In this document: piece after piece, positions 6,621 to 13,756 of the stretch
Layout of the letters: each line of letters opens with the position of its first letter
Numbering within the stretch: position 1 is the stretch's first letter
From: Firmicutes bacterium UBA1191
GTDB lineage: Bacteria > Bacillota > Clostridia > Peptostreptococcales > Anaerovoracaceae
Assembly: GCA_002310095.1 (NCBI GenBank)
Contig: DBYH01000023.1
Location: 29,101-49,689, forward strand
Direction of reading: 5' to 3'
DNA: 20,589 nucleotides
Notes under the pieces: model-generated
What the model saw: only the letters and a program-made list of their open reading frames with translations
The model's database searches: none
Told to the model about the DNA's origin: nothing
Position numbers and translations under genes: made by a program

Positions 6621-7253
6621 ATGAAAAATGTAATGAAAACAATCCTGGGGCTTGCGGTTTCAGCGATGATGCTGTTTGCCTTTGTGGGATGCGGCGGGCC
6701 GGCGGAGACTCCTGCGGATCAGGCGGCGGCAGCCCTCGACACGACCCTGTCGGCGCTCAAGAGCGCGGACATGGAAGCCATCAAGAATCTGGGCGGAGGC
6801 GAAGAAGTATTCGGAGAAGCCGAGGACGCCATTGGTTCTGAGGAAAACATGGAAGCCGTACTCAAGATAATGTTCGGACACTTCGACTACACTATGGGAA
6901 CTCCTGAGCAGGTCGATGACTCCAACGTTAACGTTCCTGTAACGGTTTCAAACGCAAACATGTCCAAGGCGGTGGAGACCTGGTTCTCGGATCTTATGGC
7001 CTACGCCATGAGCAACCCTGACATAGCGAACGATGAAGCGGCGCTTCAGTCAAAGACTATCGAACTACTCGACTCCTCAGTTAATAAGGTAGCCGAGGAG
7101 GAAGACGGAATCCTGACTGAGGATGTCGTTATCCCGATGACTCTCGTGGACGGACAGTGGACAATCAGCGAGAATGTTGACAACGGCGTTCTTGACGCGA
7201 TCCTCGGAGGATTCATAGGAGCTATCGAGGGCCTGACGGGCGGCCTTGAGTAA
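6621..7253 (+). CDS. Small secreted lipoprotein, DUF5105/DUF4878-like
   Basis: A 210-aa predicted lipoprotein. The signal peptide ends in FVGC with the lipidated cysteine at residue 24. A mature acidic domain follows, with an early helix (AAAALDTTLSALKSADMEAIKNL), a central V-N-V-P-V-T-V-S strand region and an ending V-D-G-Q-W-T-I-S. That layout resembles small NTF2-like lipoproteins (DUF5105/DUF4878 type), but the assignment is tentative. GGAGG lies about 10 nt before the ATG. It has its own extended -10 promoter and a strong terminator, so it is monocistronic. It is expected on the outer face of the cytoplasmic membrane. The glycine-rich, hydrophobic C-terminus (GGFIGAIEGLTGGLE) is unusual. 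No function can be given. Confidence 0.85.
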   Translation: MKNVMKTILGLAVSAMMLFAFVGCGGPAETPADQAAAALDTTLSALKSADMEAIKNLGGGEEVFGEAEDAIGSEENMEAVLKIMFGHFDYTMGTPEQVDDSNVNVPVTVSNANMSKAVETWFSDLMAYAMSNPDIANDEAALQSKTIELLDSSVNKVAEEEDGILTEDVVIPMTLVDGQWTISENVDNGVLDAILGGFIGAIEGLTGGLE

Positions 7254-7289
7254 GGCAGGAAACGAAGACAAGAATGTATGACCGGAAAG

Positions 7290-7315
7290 AAAAAGCAGCC
7301 TTCGGGCTGCTTTTT
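7290..7315. terminator. Bidirectional terminator with UUCG loop
   Basis: AAAAAGCAGCC, a TTCG tetraloop and GGCTGCTTTTT form an 11-bp perfect stem, with one more T after it. It lies between the convergent lipoprotein gene (stop 7253) and mnmM (stop 7351) and has an A-run/T-run on both sides, so it works in both directions. Confidence 0.93.
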
Positions 7316-7350
7316 TGATACGTCTTGACGCGTTTTGATGCGCGGACCTG

Positions 7351-7998
7351 CTATTTCTTCCTTGTGATCAGCAGGATCTCCGGCGGGTCGCTGTGCTGGT
7401 TCGTCATGCTTATATAGGCGCAGTGCCACGTTTTTTCGTCAAGCTCTTCGGCGAATCTGAGAAGGGCGGCCTTTTCCTCTCTGCCTTCGGGGTGGCCGCT
7501 GTACATGGTCAGACAGATGAGACCGTCGTGGGCGAGCAGCTCCATGGCGCTCCGCACCGCGGCCAGAGTCGTCTCCGCCTTCGTTGTGATCTGCTTGTCG
7601 CCGCCGGGCAGGTAGCCCAGGTTGAAGACCACGGCTTTGAGCGGCGCGTCAGCTCCGGGGATATCATCGAGACGCTCGCGGAAGTAATCCCCCGTGTCCT
7701 CGTGAGCCAGCTGTTCCACGATTATCACGGCGCCGGGATCCGAAGCGCCGGCCGAGCTGCCTTTGCATCCGGATATGAGGCGGCCTCCGTAACCGTTCTC
7801 TTCCAGGAGCCTGACAGTTTCCCGCACCGCGTTCCCCTGCACATCGAAAGCGTAGAGGCGGGCGGGGTTCATGGCCGCGAGGGCCAGTGTGTCTTTGCCG
7901 TTGCCGCAGGTGGCGTCGACCACCACATCGCCGGGTTTCACGTAGGCGCCCACGATGTGCATGGCCAGTCCGGTTGTTTGTCTGATTATGTTTTCCAT
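7351..7998 (-). CDS. mnmM: tRNA mnm5s2U methyltransferase, MnmM (YtqB) family
   Basis: A 215-aa class I SAM-dependent methyltransferase of the YtqB/rRNA_methylase family. The B. subtilis member YtqB is now known as MnmM, which methylates the aminomethyl group at wobble uridine 34 of tRNA. SAM motif VVVDATCGNGKDT is at 25-37. Family-specific motifs are NLGYLPGGDK at 126-135, YSGHPEG at 166-172 and DPPEILLI at 204-211. Length and N-terminus fit the family. There is no Shine-Dalgarno before the ATG. Instead TATGAT ends 6 nt upstream, so the mRNA is probably leaderless and the promoter itself supports this start. It is divergent from the flavoprotein gene. Older annotation as an rRNA methylase is the main alternative. 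Confidence 0.92.
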   Translation of the reverse strand: MENIIRQTTGLAMHIVGAYVKPGDVVVDATCGNGKDTLALAAMNPARLYAFDVQGNAVRETVRLLEENGYGGRLISGCKGSSAGASDPGAVIIVEQLAHEDTGDYFRERLDDIPGADAPLKAVVFNLGYLPGGDKQITTKAETTLAAVRSAMELLAHDGLICLTMYSGHPEGREEKAALLRFAEELDEKTWHCAYISMTNQHSDPPEILLITRKK

Positions 7999-8006
7999 GT
8001 TAAAAT
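7978..8006 (+). promoter_or_regulatory. Promoter of the iron-sulfur flavoprotein gene
   Basis: TTGTCT (7978-7983), a 17-nt spacer and TAAAAT (8001-8006). The -35 lies inside the 5' end of mnmM, and the -10 overlaps the -10 of the opposing mnmM promoter by 2 bp. Confidence 0.6.
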
Positions 8007-8033
8007 CATAAACAATACTTCTGCACCTGTCAA
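8005..8033 (-). promoter_or_regulatory. Strong promoter of mnmM placed for a leaderless transcript
   Basis: On the minus strand TTGACA (8033-8028), a 17-nt spacer and TATGAT (8010-8005). Six nucleotides separate the -10 from the ATG at 7998, so the expected +1 is the A of the start codon. Confidence 0.8.
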
Positions 8034-8055
8034 AGACTGCATAAAGGAGGTTGAC

Positions 8056-8598
8056 ATGAAAGTACTGATTTTTAACGGAAGTCCGAGGAAGGGCAACACG
8101 CTGACGGCGATCAGGGCCATCGAGAAGGGAATCGAATCGAGACCTGACGCTGCGGATATCGAGATAACGAGAATCGACGCTGAGGGAAAGAACATCGTTC
8201 CGTGCAAAGCCTGCAACGCCTGCGGGAGCATGAGCAGATGCATCTTCGCCGATGATTCGCCGGAGATAAATGAGGCCGTCGAGGCGGCCGACGTCATCGT
8301 GTTCGCGACGCCGGTTTACTGGTGGGGCGTCACGGCGCAGCTGAAGCTGGTGATCGACAAGTTCTACTCGCGCGCCTCGAAATTAGGCAAAGGCAAGAAG
8401 GTCGGTACTGTTGTTATCGGCGGGGCCGAGCTGAACGACCCGGAATATGACGTCATTCAGAAACAGTTCGAATGCATCGCGGGATTCCTTGGATGGGAGA
8501 TGGCCTTTGAGAAGTCCATTTCGGCCAGCGGTCCTAAGGATCTGGCCGGCGACCAGGATACTCTTGCCGAGCTGGAGGCTCTCGGAGCGGGGCTGTAG
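8056..8598 (+). CDS. Flavodoxin-fold NAD(P)H/FMN oxidoreductase with iron-sulfur motif
   Basis: A 180-aa protein of the NADPH-dependent FMN reductase/iron-sulfur flavoprotein group. The FMN phosphate loop GSPRKGNT is at 8-15 and PVYWWGVTAQLKLVIDKFYS at 86-105 is the typical active-site segment. Cys50, Cys53, Cys56 and Cys62 form the compact C-x2-C-x2-C-x5-C motif of iron-sulfur flavoproteins, which binds a 4Fe-4S cluster in archaeal ISF. The cytoplasmic role is probably redox or oxygen/peroxide detoxification with FMN; the partner is unknown. AAAGGAGG lies 5 nt before the ATG at 8056 and fixes the start, although the frame is open far upstream. Its 3' end is only 18 nt from the end of the opposing hydrolase gene. 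Confidence 0.88.
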   Translation: MKVLIFNGSPRKGNTLTAIRAIEKGIESRPDAADIEITRIDAEGKNIVPCKACNACGSMSRCIFADDSPEINEAVEAADVIVFATPVYWWGVTAQLKLVIDKFYSRASKLGKGKKVGTVVIGGAELNDPEYDVIQKQFECIAGFLGWEMAFEKSISASGPKDLAGDQDTLAELEALGAGL

Positions 8599-8616
8599 AG
8601 TCGGGCCGAGAGGGAG

Positions 8617-9630
8617 TTACAGATTATCCTTGAAGAAAGTGACGACGCGGCACATGATCTCGTCTTTGATGGCGGAATGCTCGTAGGACATTTCGTAGCC
8701 GTGGCCGTCGTCGGTGGTCACTTCGTAAATAGAAACATTGGAATATGCATGGGCACAGTCGAGACTGGTCTTCGGTTCGACGACTGTGTCCTTTGTATTG
8801 TAATAAACCATTACCGGCTTGTCGCCGAACTTGCTGCCGGTCAGGGCAGGGTTGAATTCATAGTAATCCTTGAACCATTCAGGAGTCAGAGTCAGACGGC
8901 CGCGCACGCACTTGCCTTTGCGGTCGGCTTCGGCGCGTAGTTTGTCCCATTCCTTCTTGCCGCCCATGTAGTGAATGAGGGCGTACTCGTTGCCGGCGGG
9001 TGCGATGAGGGCCATGGCCTTGAAGTCGATGCCGCCCCAGCTCTCGTTGCCCATGATCATGGCGATGCGGCCACCGAAGGATCTGCCGTAGACGCCGATG
9101 CGGTCTTTGTCCACGTTGTAATTATCCAGGGCGTAGTTGATGGCCAGCATGTTGGACTCGAGCATATCGGAGATGGTGTATTCGTTGGTGCGGCCGGACT
9201 TGTCCTTTGCGAAGGCTTTGTCCGGGTCATCGGTCAGGCACCTGTTGAAGTCCACGCGGACCGCGGCGATGCCGTTTGAAGCGAGCATCTCGGAGAGCTG
9301 GCGCGCGCCGCCGCTGTTGATGGTGCCGTAGATTCCGTGGGAAATTGAAACGAGAGGGTATGGCTCCTCAGACTTGGGAGCGACGATGGAGCAGTAGGTG
9401 TACGTGCCGTCTTCGTTCTGGAGAAAGACATCTTCCGAAACAGTCTTGAAAGAACCGTCCGAGACGGCACAGGTGTCGAGACCGGTGCCGGAACTGTCGC
9501 CGCTCTGTGAAGAAGAACCGCATCCCGTCAGTACCATTGCAAAGGCAATCCAAAGAGCTGCCGTAATTATTACGGCAGCCGTTTTGTTGTTCTTAGTGAA
9601 ATTGTTCGCCTTATTTAGCCTCTTCATCAT
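8617..9630 (-). CDS. Alpha/beta-hydrolase lipoprotein (esterase/dienelactone-hydrolase-like)
   Basis: A 337-aa membrane-anchored hydrolase. A basic N-terminus and a hydrophobic stretch lead to lipobox LTGC with Cys37, then a Ser/Gly linker. The hydrolase part has SISHGIYG (about 95-102, oxyanion region), nucleophile Ser184 in YGRSFGG, Asp281 in NTKDTVV and His310 in DDGHGYE, a complete triad in canonical order. It should act outside the membrane on ester or short acyl substrates. The ATG at 9630 (an adjacent ATG is at 9627) is preferred over a TTG at 9657 because GGAAAG lies about 8 nt upstream. The gene overlaps the end of the acyltransferase gene by 20 nt, so the two are translationally coupled and probably act on the same envelope glycan or lipid, one adding and one removing acyl groups (inference). 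Confidence 0.87.
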   Translation of the reverse strand: MMKRLNKANNFTKNNKTAAVIITAALWIAFAMVLTGCGSSSQSGDSSGTGLDTCAVSDGSFKTVSEDVFLQNEDGTYTYCSIVAPKSEEPYPLVSISHGIYGTINSGGARQLSEMLASNGIAAVRVDFNRCLTDDPDKAFAKDKSGRTNEYTISDMLESNMLAINYALDNYNVDKDRIGVYGRSFGGRIAMIMGNESWGGIDFKAMALIAPAGNEYALIHYMGGKKEWDKLRAEADRKGKCVRGRLTLTPEWFKDYYEFNPALTGSKFGDKPVMVYYNTKDTVVEPKTSLDCAHAYSNVSIYEVTTDDGHGYEMSYEHSAIKDEIMCRVVTFFKDNL

Positions 9631-10879
9631 TCTTGTTCTTTCCGAGAGTGCCTTCAAGCCAGCTGGTGATGACGGAAGCCCTCAGCGGTCCTTCGGTCAG
9701 TATGTCGTAGAGCTTTACCCAGAACGGACCCGCCAGGGATACTCCGGTCAAAAGGGCGCTGCCCCATACCAGAGTGTAGAAGATCACCAGGTTCTTCGGA
9801 CATCCGCCGGCCAGAGGGTCGAGAGCGCCCGACAGGCACAGGACTAATACGCCGGCTATCGAAAGGACAGTTATTATGATCGAAACCGCCCAGTTGTTGT
9901 GCTTTCTGTGCAGCAGGGAAATGCCCGCGAACCATGCGACGATCAGCGAACCGACGACGCCCATGTAGACACCGTAGCGTCTGATCACGTGACGCAGCCC
10001 CAGGTGGAACAGGTAGATCGGCATGGTGTTGGTGCCGATGTAGCAGAGGAAGTTCTGCTTGGACGGCAGGATATTGACCATGAAGACGATCCATCCGCAT
10101 GCCAGGGCGAAGACCAGCAGTCTCCAGAGTGAATCCGTGTACCACGGCATGTTGAAGTGGCTGCAGTCTGTCTTGAGCAGGAACCAGCCGAGTCTCGGTC
10201 CGTGATACATGAGCCAGATGGAAGTGGCCACGAGAACGGCGCCGAGGAGTCCTACTATGACAGGCTTCTTCTTCAGCGTACGTACTTTGTCCAGTGTCTC
10301 CTTTGAACAGTAATACCCGATCATGAAGAACGGGAAGTAGGAGAAGACACGTCCCAGGGCCAGGAACTGCCCGAACGGCAGGACGCCTACGGCGAACATC
10401 ATGAAGATGCTCATCGGCAGAGCCCACCTGAACTTGACGATTTCCACCAGGAAGTATCTGTACAGGAAAAGGGCCACCAGGAACCAGAGAGCGAACGACG
10501 GCGTCAGGTACGAGAAGTATCGTCCAATCGGCAGGTCGAATCCCCACGCGGCGATCATTGTGATCGTCGTGAATACCAGATACGGCCAGAGTATGCCGCG
10601 GAAGGCCGTCTCACGCGCTCTTTCAGGCTTTTTGGAAAAGTATCCGGACAGGAACATGAACGCCTGCATGACGAATACGTTGATCGTTATGTAGACGAAT
10701 CCTGTCGGGGACGTATGGGAAAAGCTCGCGCCTCCCCACATTGCAGCGTACCAGTTGCCTGAGGCCTTTGTGAAATGTGAAATCGGGATCGACAGCATCA
10801 GAATTCCTCTGAAAGTGTCGAACATGTAATCACGCTGTTTAATCGTCGTGATCGTTTCAGCTGCTTTTGGTTCAGTCAT
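9611..10879 (-). CDS. Membrane acyltransferase 3 family protein
   Basis: A 422-aa integral membrane protein of the acyltransferase-3 family (OafA/fucose 4-O-acetylase type), which moves acetyl or other acyl groups to surface glycans. The N-terminal block RDYMFDTFRGILMLSIPISHF at about 16-36 carries the family's Asp21, Arg24 and His35. About ten hydrophobic segments follow, for example 64-82, 96-112 and 120-137, with PIYLFHLGLRH as the late conserved helix. AGGAAG lies about 8 nt before the ATG at 10879; an upstream TTG (10903) would sit before this ribosome site and is unlikely. It is first gene of a two-gene unit with the esterase-like lipoprotein. The promoter upstream is not clear: TTGTAT and TATTCT with 17 nt occur, but both are weak. 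The substrate is not deducible. Confidence 0.9.
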   Translation of the reverse strand: MTEPKAAETITTIKQRDYMFDTFRGILMLSIPISHFTKASGNWYAAMWGGASFSHTSPTGFVYITINVFVMQAFMFLSGYFSKKPERARETAFRGILWPYLVFTTITMIAAWGFDLPIGRYFSYLTPSFALWFLVALFLYRYFLVEIVKFRWALPMSIFMMFAVGVLPFGQFLALGRVFSYFPFFMIGYYCSKETLDKVRTLKKKPVIVGLLGAVLVATSIWLMYHGPRLGWFLLKTDCSHFNMPWYTDSLWRLLVFALACGWIVFMVNILPSKQNFLCYIGTNTMPIYLFHLGLRHVIRRYGVYMGVVGSLIVAWFAGISLLHRKHNNWAVSIIITVLSIAGVLVLCLSGALDPLAGGCPKNLVIFYTLVWGSALLTGVSLAGPFWVKLYDILTEGPLRASVITSWLEGTLGKNKNDEEAK

Positions 10880-10982
10880 TTTTCTTCTTCCTAAACAATA
10901 CAAATTAATAATTCAGATATCCGCCTATAAGAATAACAAAAAATATTTGAAAATACAATCATTCCGGGCATTCGGCGGGCGG

Positions 10983-11007
10983 CGGGGCGGTGGCTTTTTT
11001 CGCCCCG
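10983..11007. repeat. GC-rich inverted repeat overlapping the desulfoferrodoxin promoter
   Basis: CGGGGCG (10983-10989) and CGCCCCG (11001-11007) are a perfect 7-bp inverted repeat around an 11-nt centre containing six T. It covers the -35 and spacer region of the predicted dfx promoter in the 196-nt gap between divergent genes. It may be an operator. Confidence 0.45.
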
Positions 11008-11010
11008 ATG

Positions 11011-11019
11011 TGATAGACT
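11011..11019 (+). promoter_or_regulatory. Extended -10 promoter of desulfoferrodoxin
   Basis: TG-A-TAGACT is an extended -10 element. The -35 is poor (GTGGCT at 10990-10995 with 18 nt). The predicted start is near 11026, about 50 nt before the ATG. Confidence 0.5.
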
Positions 11020-11075
11020 ACAGAAAGCAAAAGGCAATAACTGTTTTTGAATAATATACTTGCGGGAGGAGAAAC

Positions 11076-11450
11076 ATGGAACAGAAATTTTTCAAGTGCA
11101 GCCACTGCGGAAACATAATCACATTCGTAAAGGCGTCAGGCGTGCCTGTAATGTGCTGCGGTCAGCCGATGGAGGAGATGATCCCGGGAACGACCGACGC
11201 GGCGACGGAGAAGCACGTGCCTGTATGTGAAGTGGAAGGCAACTGCGTAAAGGTCAAGGTCGGCGAGGTCGAGCATCCGATGCTCGAAGAGCACTACATC
11301 GAATGGATCACTCTGCAGACAAAGCAGGGCAGCCAGACAAAGGCTCTGAAGCCGGGCGACGCTCCTGAAGCGCGCTTCTGCATCTGCGAAGGCGATGAGG
11401 TCGAGGCCGCATTCGAGCACTGCAACCTTCACGGACTCTGGAAGAAGTAA
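11076..11450 (+). CDS. dfx: Desulfoferrodoxin (two-iron superoxide reductase)
   Basis: A 124-aa cytoplasmic superoxide reductase (EC 1.15.1.2) that reduces superoxide to peroxide without making oxygen, as strict anaerobes need. The N-terminal desulforedoxin domain binds rubredoxin-like iron centre I through Cys8, Cys11, Cys27 and Cys28. The catalytic centre II uses His47, His67, His73, Cys116 and His119, with Glu45 and Lys46 in the EKH motif. All ligands are present, so this is the 2Fe class. GGAGGAG stands about 6 nt before the ATG. It is monocistronic, with an extended -10 promoter overlapped by an inverted repeat and a strong terminator. No rubredoxin or rubrerythrin gene is adjacent. It fits with ferritin at 13897 as oxygen and iron defence. 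Confidence 0.96.
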   Translation: MEQKFFKCSHCGNIITFVKASGVPVMCCGQPMEEMIPGTTDAATEKHVPVCEVEGNCVKVKVGEVEHPMLEEHYIEWITLQTKQGSQTKALKPGDAPEARFCICEGDEVEAAFEHCNLHGLWKK

Positions 11451-11482
11451 GGCAGGCAAAGGCAGACCGGCACTTAAGCAGC

Positions 11483-11511
11483 AAAAAAAGAGGCGCGAGC
11501 CTCTTTTTTTT
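11483..11511. terminator. Bidirectional terminator between dfx and the Lrp gene
   Basis: Seven A then GAGGC, a GCGA loop, GCCTC and eight T: a 12-bp perfect stem with A-run and T-run on its two sides. It ends the convergent dfx (+) and Lrp/AsnC (-) transcripts. Confidence 0.93.
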
Positions 11512-11557
11512 ATGTCGCTCTTTTGTGTCTGTTTAATGTCTCAGCTTTCCCGGCGTA

Positions 11558-11983
11558 TCAGTGTCTCTCCAGCACTGTCGAGAACACGACCTGAGTCTCG
11601 GTTCTTCCGAACTCCTGCAGCTGACCGATGAATGTATCAAGGTCCGCAGTGGAAGGGAAGACCACTTTCATCAGCATGGAGAACGGCCCTGTAATGTGGC
11701 TGCACTCCAGAATAGAGTCCTCCTTCTGGATGAAGTCGTAGAACTTGCGCTGGTCCTCCGGCAGTACGGAGATCATGATGAAAGCCTTGATCCTGTATCC
11801 GATCTTCTCCAGATCGATGTCCGTGTAGTAGCCTTTGATGAAGCCGGCCTTCTCCAGATTGTCCATGCGGTAAGTCAGCTCGGACACTTCGATTCCCAGC
11901 TCTCCCGCCATGGCTTCGACAGGCCTGCGGGCGTCTATCTTAAGCAGATTCATGATCTGAACATCCATTTCGTCAATATTCAT
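11558..11983 (-). CDS. Lrp/AsnC family transcriptional regulator
   Basis: A 141-aa regulator with an N-terminal helix-turn-helix at about 1-50 (MDVQIMNLLKIDARRPVEAMAGELGI... then VSELTYRMDNLEKAGFIKGY) and a C-terminal RAM ligand domain at about 64-138 with the turn HITGPFSMLMKV, where the usual TGxYD aspartate is replaced by serine. Such proteins form dimers to octamers and sense amino acids or related metabolites. GGAGGA lies 8 nt before the ATG. The gene begins 64 nt after the pckA stop on the same strand. The gap has a stem (CGTC-AAA-GACG flanked by GAGC/GCTC) but no T-run, so read-through from pckA is likely. A CATAT...ATATG repeat just before the gene may be an autoregulatory site. Control of pckA is a reasonable inference; the effector is unknown. 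Confidence 0.9.
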   Translation of the reverse strand: MNIDEMDVQIMNLLKIDARRPVEAMAGELGIEVSELTYRMDNLEKAGFIKGYYTDIDLEKIGYRIKAFIMISVLPEDQRKFYDFIQKEDSILECSHITGPFSMLMKVVFPSTADLDTFIGQLQEFGRTETQVVFSTVLERH

Positions 11984-12047
11984 CGTATCGTTCCTCCATT
12001 CATATTATCTATATGATTATCCGTATGAGCATGCGTCTTTGACGGCT

Positions 12048-13736
12048 CTATCTGAGCGCCGGTCCGGCATTCCGGATCTCCTCAGGCATGTCAGGGTATT
12101 TCTTCGCGAAATTATCCGTGAACATCTTCGCCAGTTCGTCCGCCTGTCTGTCGTAGGCCTCAGGGTCATCCCAGGTGTTGCGCGGGATCATGATCTCCGC
12201 TGGAACGTCAGGGATATGGACAGGTATCTCGAGATTGAACCTGTCATCGTGGACGAATTCGGATTTTTCCAGGTCGCCGTTCAGAGCCGCTGTGACCATG
12301 GCCCTTGTGTAGGCCAGCTTAATGCGGCTTCCCGTTCCGTAAGGGCCGCCCGACCAGCCTGTGTTGACCAGGTAGACGCGGGTGCCGTACTGATCGAGGC
12401 GCTCGCCGAACATCCTGGCGTATTCCTCCGCCCGCAGCGGCATGAAAGGTTCGCCGAAGAGGGTGGAGAATGTAGGCTGAGGTTCCTTGACTCCGCGCTC
12501 CGTTCCCGCCAGCTTGGCAGTGAATCCCGTCACGAAGTGGTAGATGGCCGCGTTGCGGGTGAGCTTGGAAATCGGCGGGAGAACTCCGAAAGCGTCAGCC
12601 GTCAGGAACAGCACGACCTTCGGTATGCCGCCTCTTCCGTTGCTGCTGGCGTTAGGGATGAACTCGATAGGATAGCCGACTCTGGTGTTCTCTGTGAGGG
12701 ATCTGTCCGAGTAGTCCGGAACATGGTCTTCATCGGTGACTACGTTTTCGAGAACCGAACCGAAGTGTATGGCCCGGAAGATCTCAGGCTCCTTTGACTC
12801 CTCAAGGTCGATGCACTTGGCGTAGCATCCGCCCTCGAAATTGAATATGCCTTCCTCCGACCAGCCGTGTTCATCGTCGCCGATGAGCTCCCGGTCCGGA
12901 TCAGCGGATAAGGTGGTTTTGCCTGTTCCCGAGAGTCCGAAGAAAACAGCAGTGTCGCCCGTCTTCGGATCCATGTTGCTGGAGCAGTGCATTGGAAGCA
13001 CGTCCTCCTCAACAGGCATGGCGTAGTTCATGATCGAGAAGACTGTCTTCTTGATCTCGCCCGAATACTGGGACCCGGCTATGATGGCGAAGTGGGCTTC
13101 GTAGTCGATGATGATAGCCGCCTCCGAGTGGATTCCGTAGCGCTTCGAGTTGACTTTGTACCCCGGGACTACGAGAAGTGTGTAGTCCGGTTCGCCGAAT
13201 CTGTGCAGTTCTTCCGCCGTAGGTCTCACGAGAAGATCGCGGATGAAGAGGTTCTGCGACGGCAGTTCGTTGATTACCCGGAACTTGCGCCGGTACTTGG
13301 GGTCAGCCCCCGCAAAGCCGTCGAAAACGTAAACCTCGTGACCGCTGAGAAAACCTATCATTTCCTCCTTGATGGCGTTGAAGACGTCTCTTCCGATAGG
13401 GTGGTTTACGTCGCCCCAGTTGATCATGTCGTGCACGCCGTCGGTGTCCACGATGTACTTGTCGTGAGGCGATCTGCCGGTGAATTTACCGGTGGTTACC
13501 GCCAGGGCGCCTGTGTCCGTGAGTATGCCTTCGCCGTTCCTGATCGCCTTTTCGATGAGGACCGTCGGGCTGAGATTCCTCCTGACCGCGGAGGCTCTGA
13601 TGCCCAGCTCCGCAAGGCCGTAGTTCTCGGTGTAACTCTCGTGGATGGTGGCAGCCTGCTGGTTTGTCTTTGCGATGGACGGATCGATCATGAAGAAGCT
13701 TTTCTTCAGACCGTCTCCGTTATTGTTGTTTAACAT
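12048..13736 (-). CDS. pckA: Phosphoenolpyruvate carboxykinase (ATP)
   Basis: A 562-aa ATP-dependent PEPCK (EC 4.1.1.49) interconverting oxaloacetate plus ATP with PEP plus CO2. In anaerobes it may run toward carboxylation as well as gluconeogenesis. Substrate motif GRSPHDKYIV is at 87-96, NLFIRDLLVR at 162-171, P-loop GLSGTGKTT at 267-275 and the kinase-2/metal region ADPDRELIGDDEHGW at 278-292. It exceeds the usual length of about 530-540 by an Asn-rich N-terminal extension (MLNNNNGDGLKK). GGAGG lies 9 nt before the ATG. A TATAAT promoter with an inverted repeat in its spacer precedes it, and an Lrp-type regulator follows on the same strand. It is divergent from ferritin. Confidence 0.97.
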   Translation of the reverse strand: MLNNNNGDGLKKSFFMIDPSIAKTNQQAATIHESYTENYGLAELGIRASAVRRNLSPTVLIEKAIRNGEGILTDTGALAVTTGKFTGRSPHDKYIVDTDGVHDMINWGDVNHPIGRDVFNAIKEEMIGFLSGHEVYVFDGFAGADPKYRRKFRVINELPSQNLFIRDLLVRPTAEELHRFGEPDYTLLVVPGYKVNSKRYGIHSEAAIIIDYEAHFAIIAGSQYSGEIKKTVFSIMNYAMPVEEDVLPMHCSSNMDPKTGDTAVFFGLSGTGKTTLSADPDRELIGDDEHGWSEEGIFNFEGGCYAKCIDLEESKEPEIFRAIHFGSVLENVVTDEDHVPDYSDRSLTENTRVGYPIEFIPNASSNGRGGIPKVVLFLTADAFGVLPPISKLTRNAAIYHFVTGFTAKLAGTERGVKEPQPTFSTLFGEPFMPLRAEEYARMFGERLDQYGTRVYLVNTGWSGGPYGTGSRIKLAYTRAMVTAALNGDLEKSEFVHDDRFNLEIPVHIPDVPAEIMIPRNTWDDPEAYDRQADELAKMFTDNFAKKYPDMPEEIRNAGPALR

Positions 13737-13756
13737 AACTGTTGTCCTCCGCCAAA

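Noticed and set aside
6379..6642. 87-codon minus-strand frame across the 28-aa peptide region
   Set aside because: No ribosome site, and it runs through the promoter, terminator and lipoprotein start; the + strand signals are far stronger.
7393..8055. Upstream extension of the flavoprotein reading frame
   Set aside because: It lies antisense to mnmM; the AAAGGAGG site and the GSPRKGNT loop near the N-terminus fix the start at 8056.
9654..10547. 297-codon minus-strand frame overlapping the acyltransferase gene in another frame
   Set aside because: Arg/His/Pro-rich translation with no membrane segments; the in-frame acyltransferase has the family motif and a ribosome site.
11984..12047. Terminator between pckA and the Lrp gene
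   Set aside because: A bulged stem (GAGC-CGTC-AAA-GACG-CAT-GCTC on the minus strand) exists, but no T-run follows, so it is not called a terminator.
12987..13733. Long open frame (248 codons) on the + strand opposite pckA, and another at 12039-12797
   Set aside because: pckA is unambiguous on the minus strand, and GC-biased third positions create long antisense frames; no ribosome site or recognisable protein.
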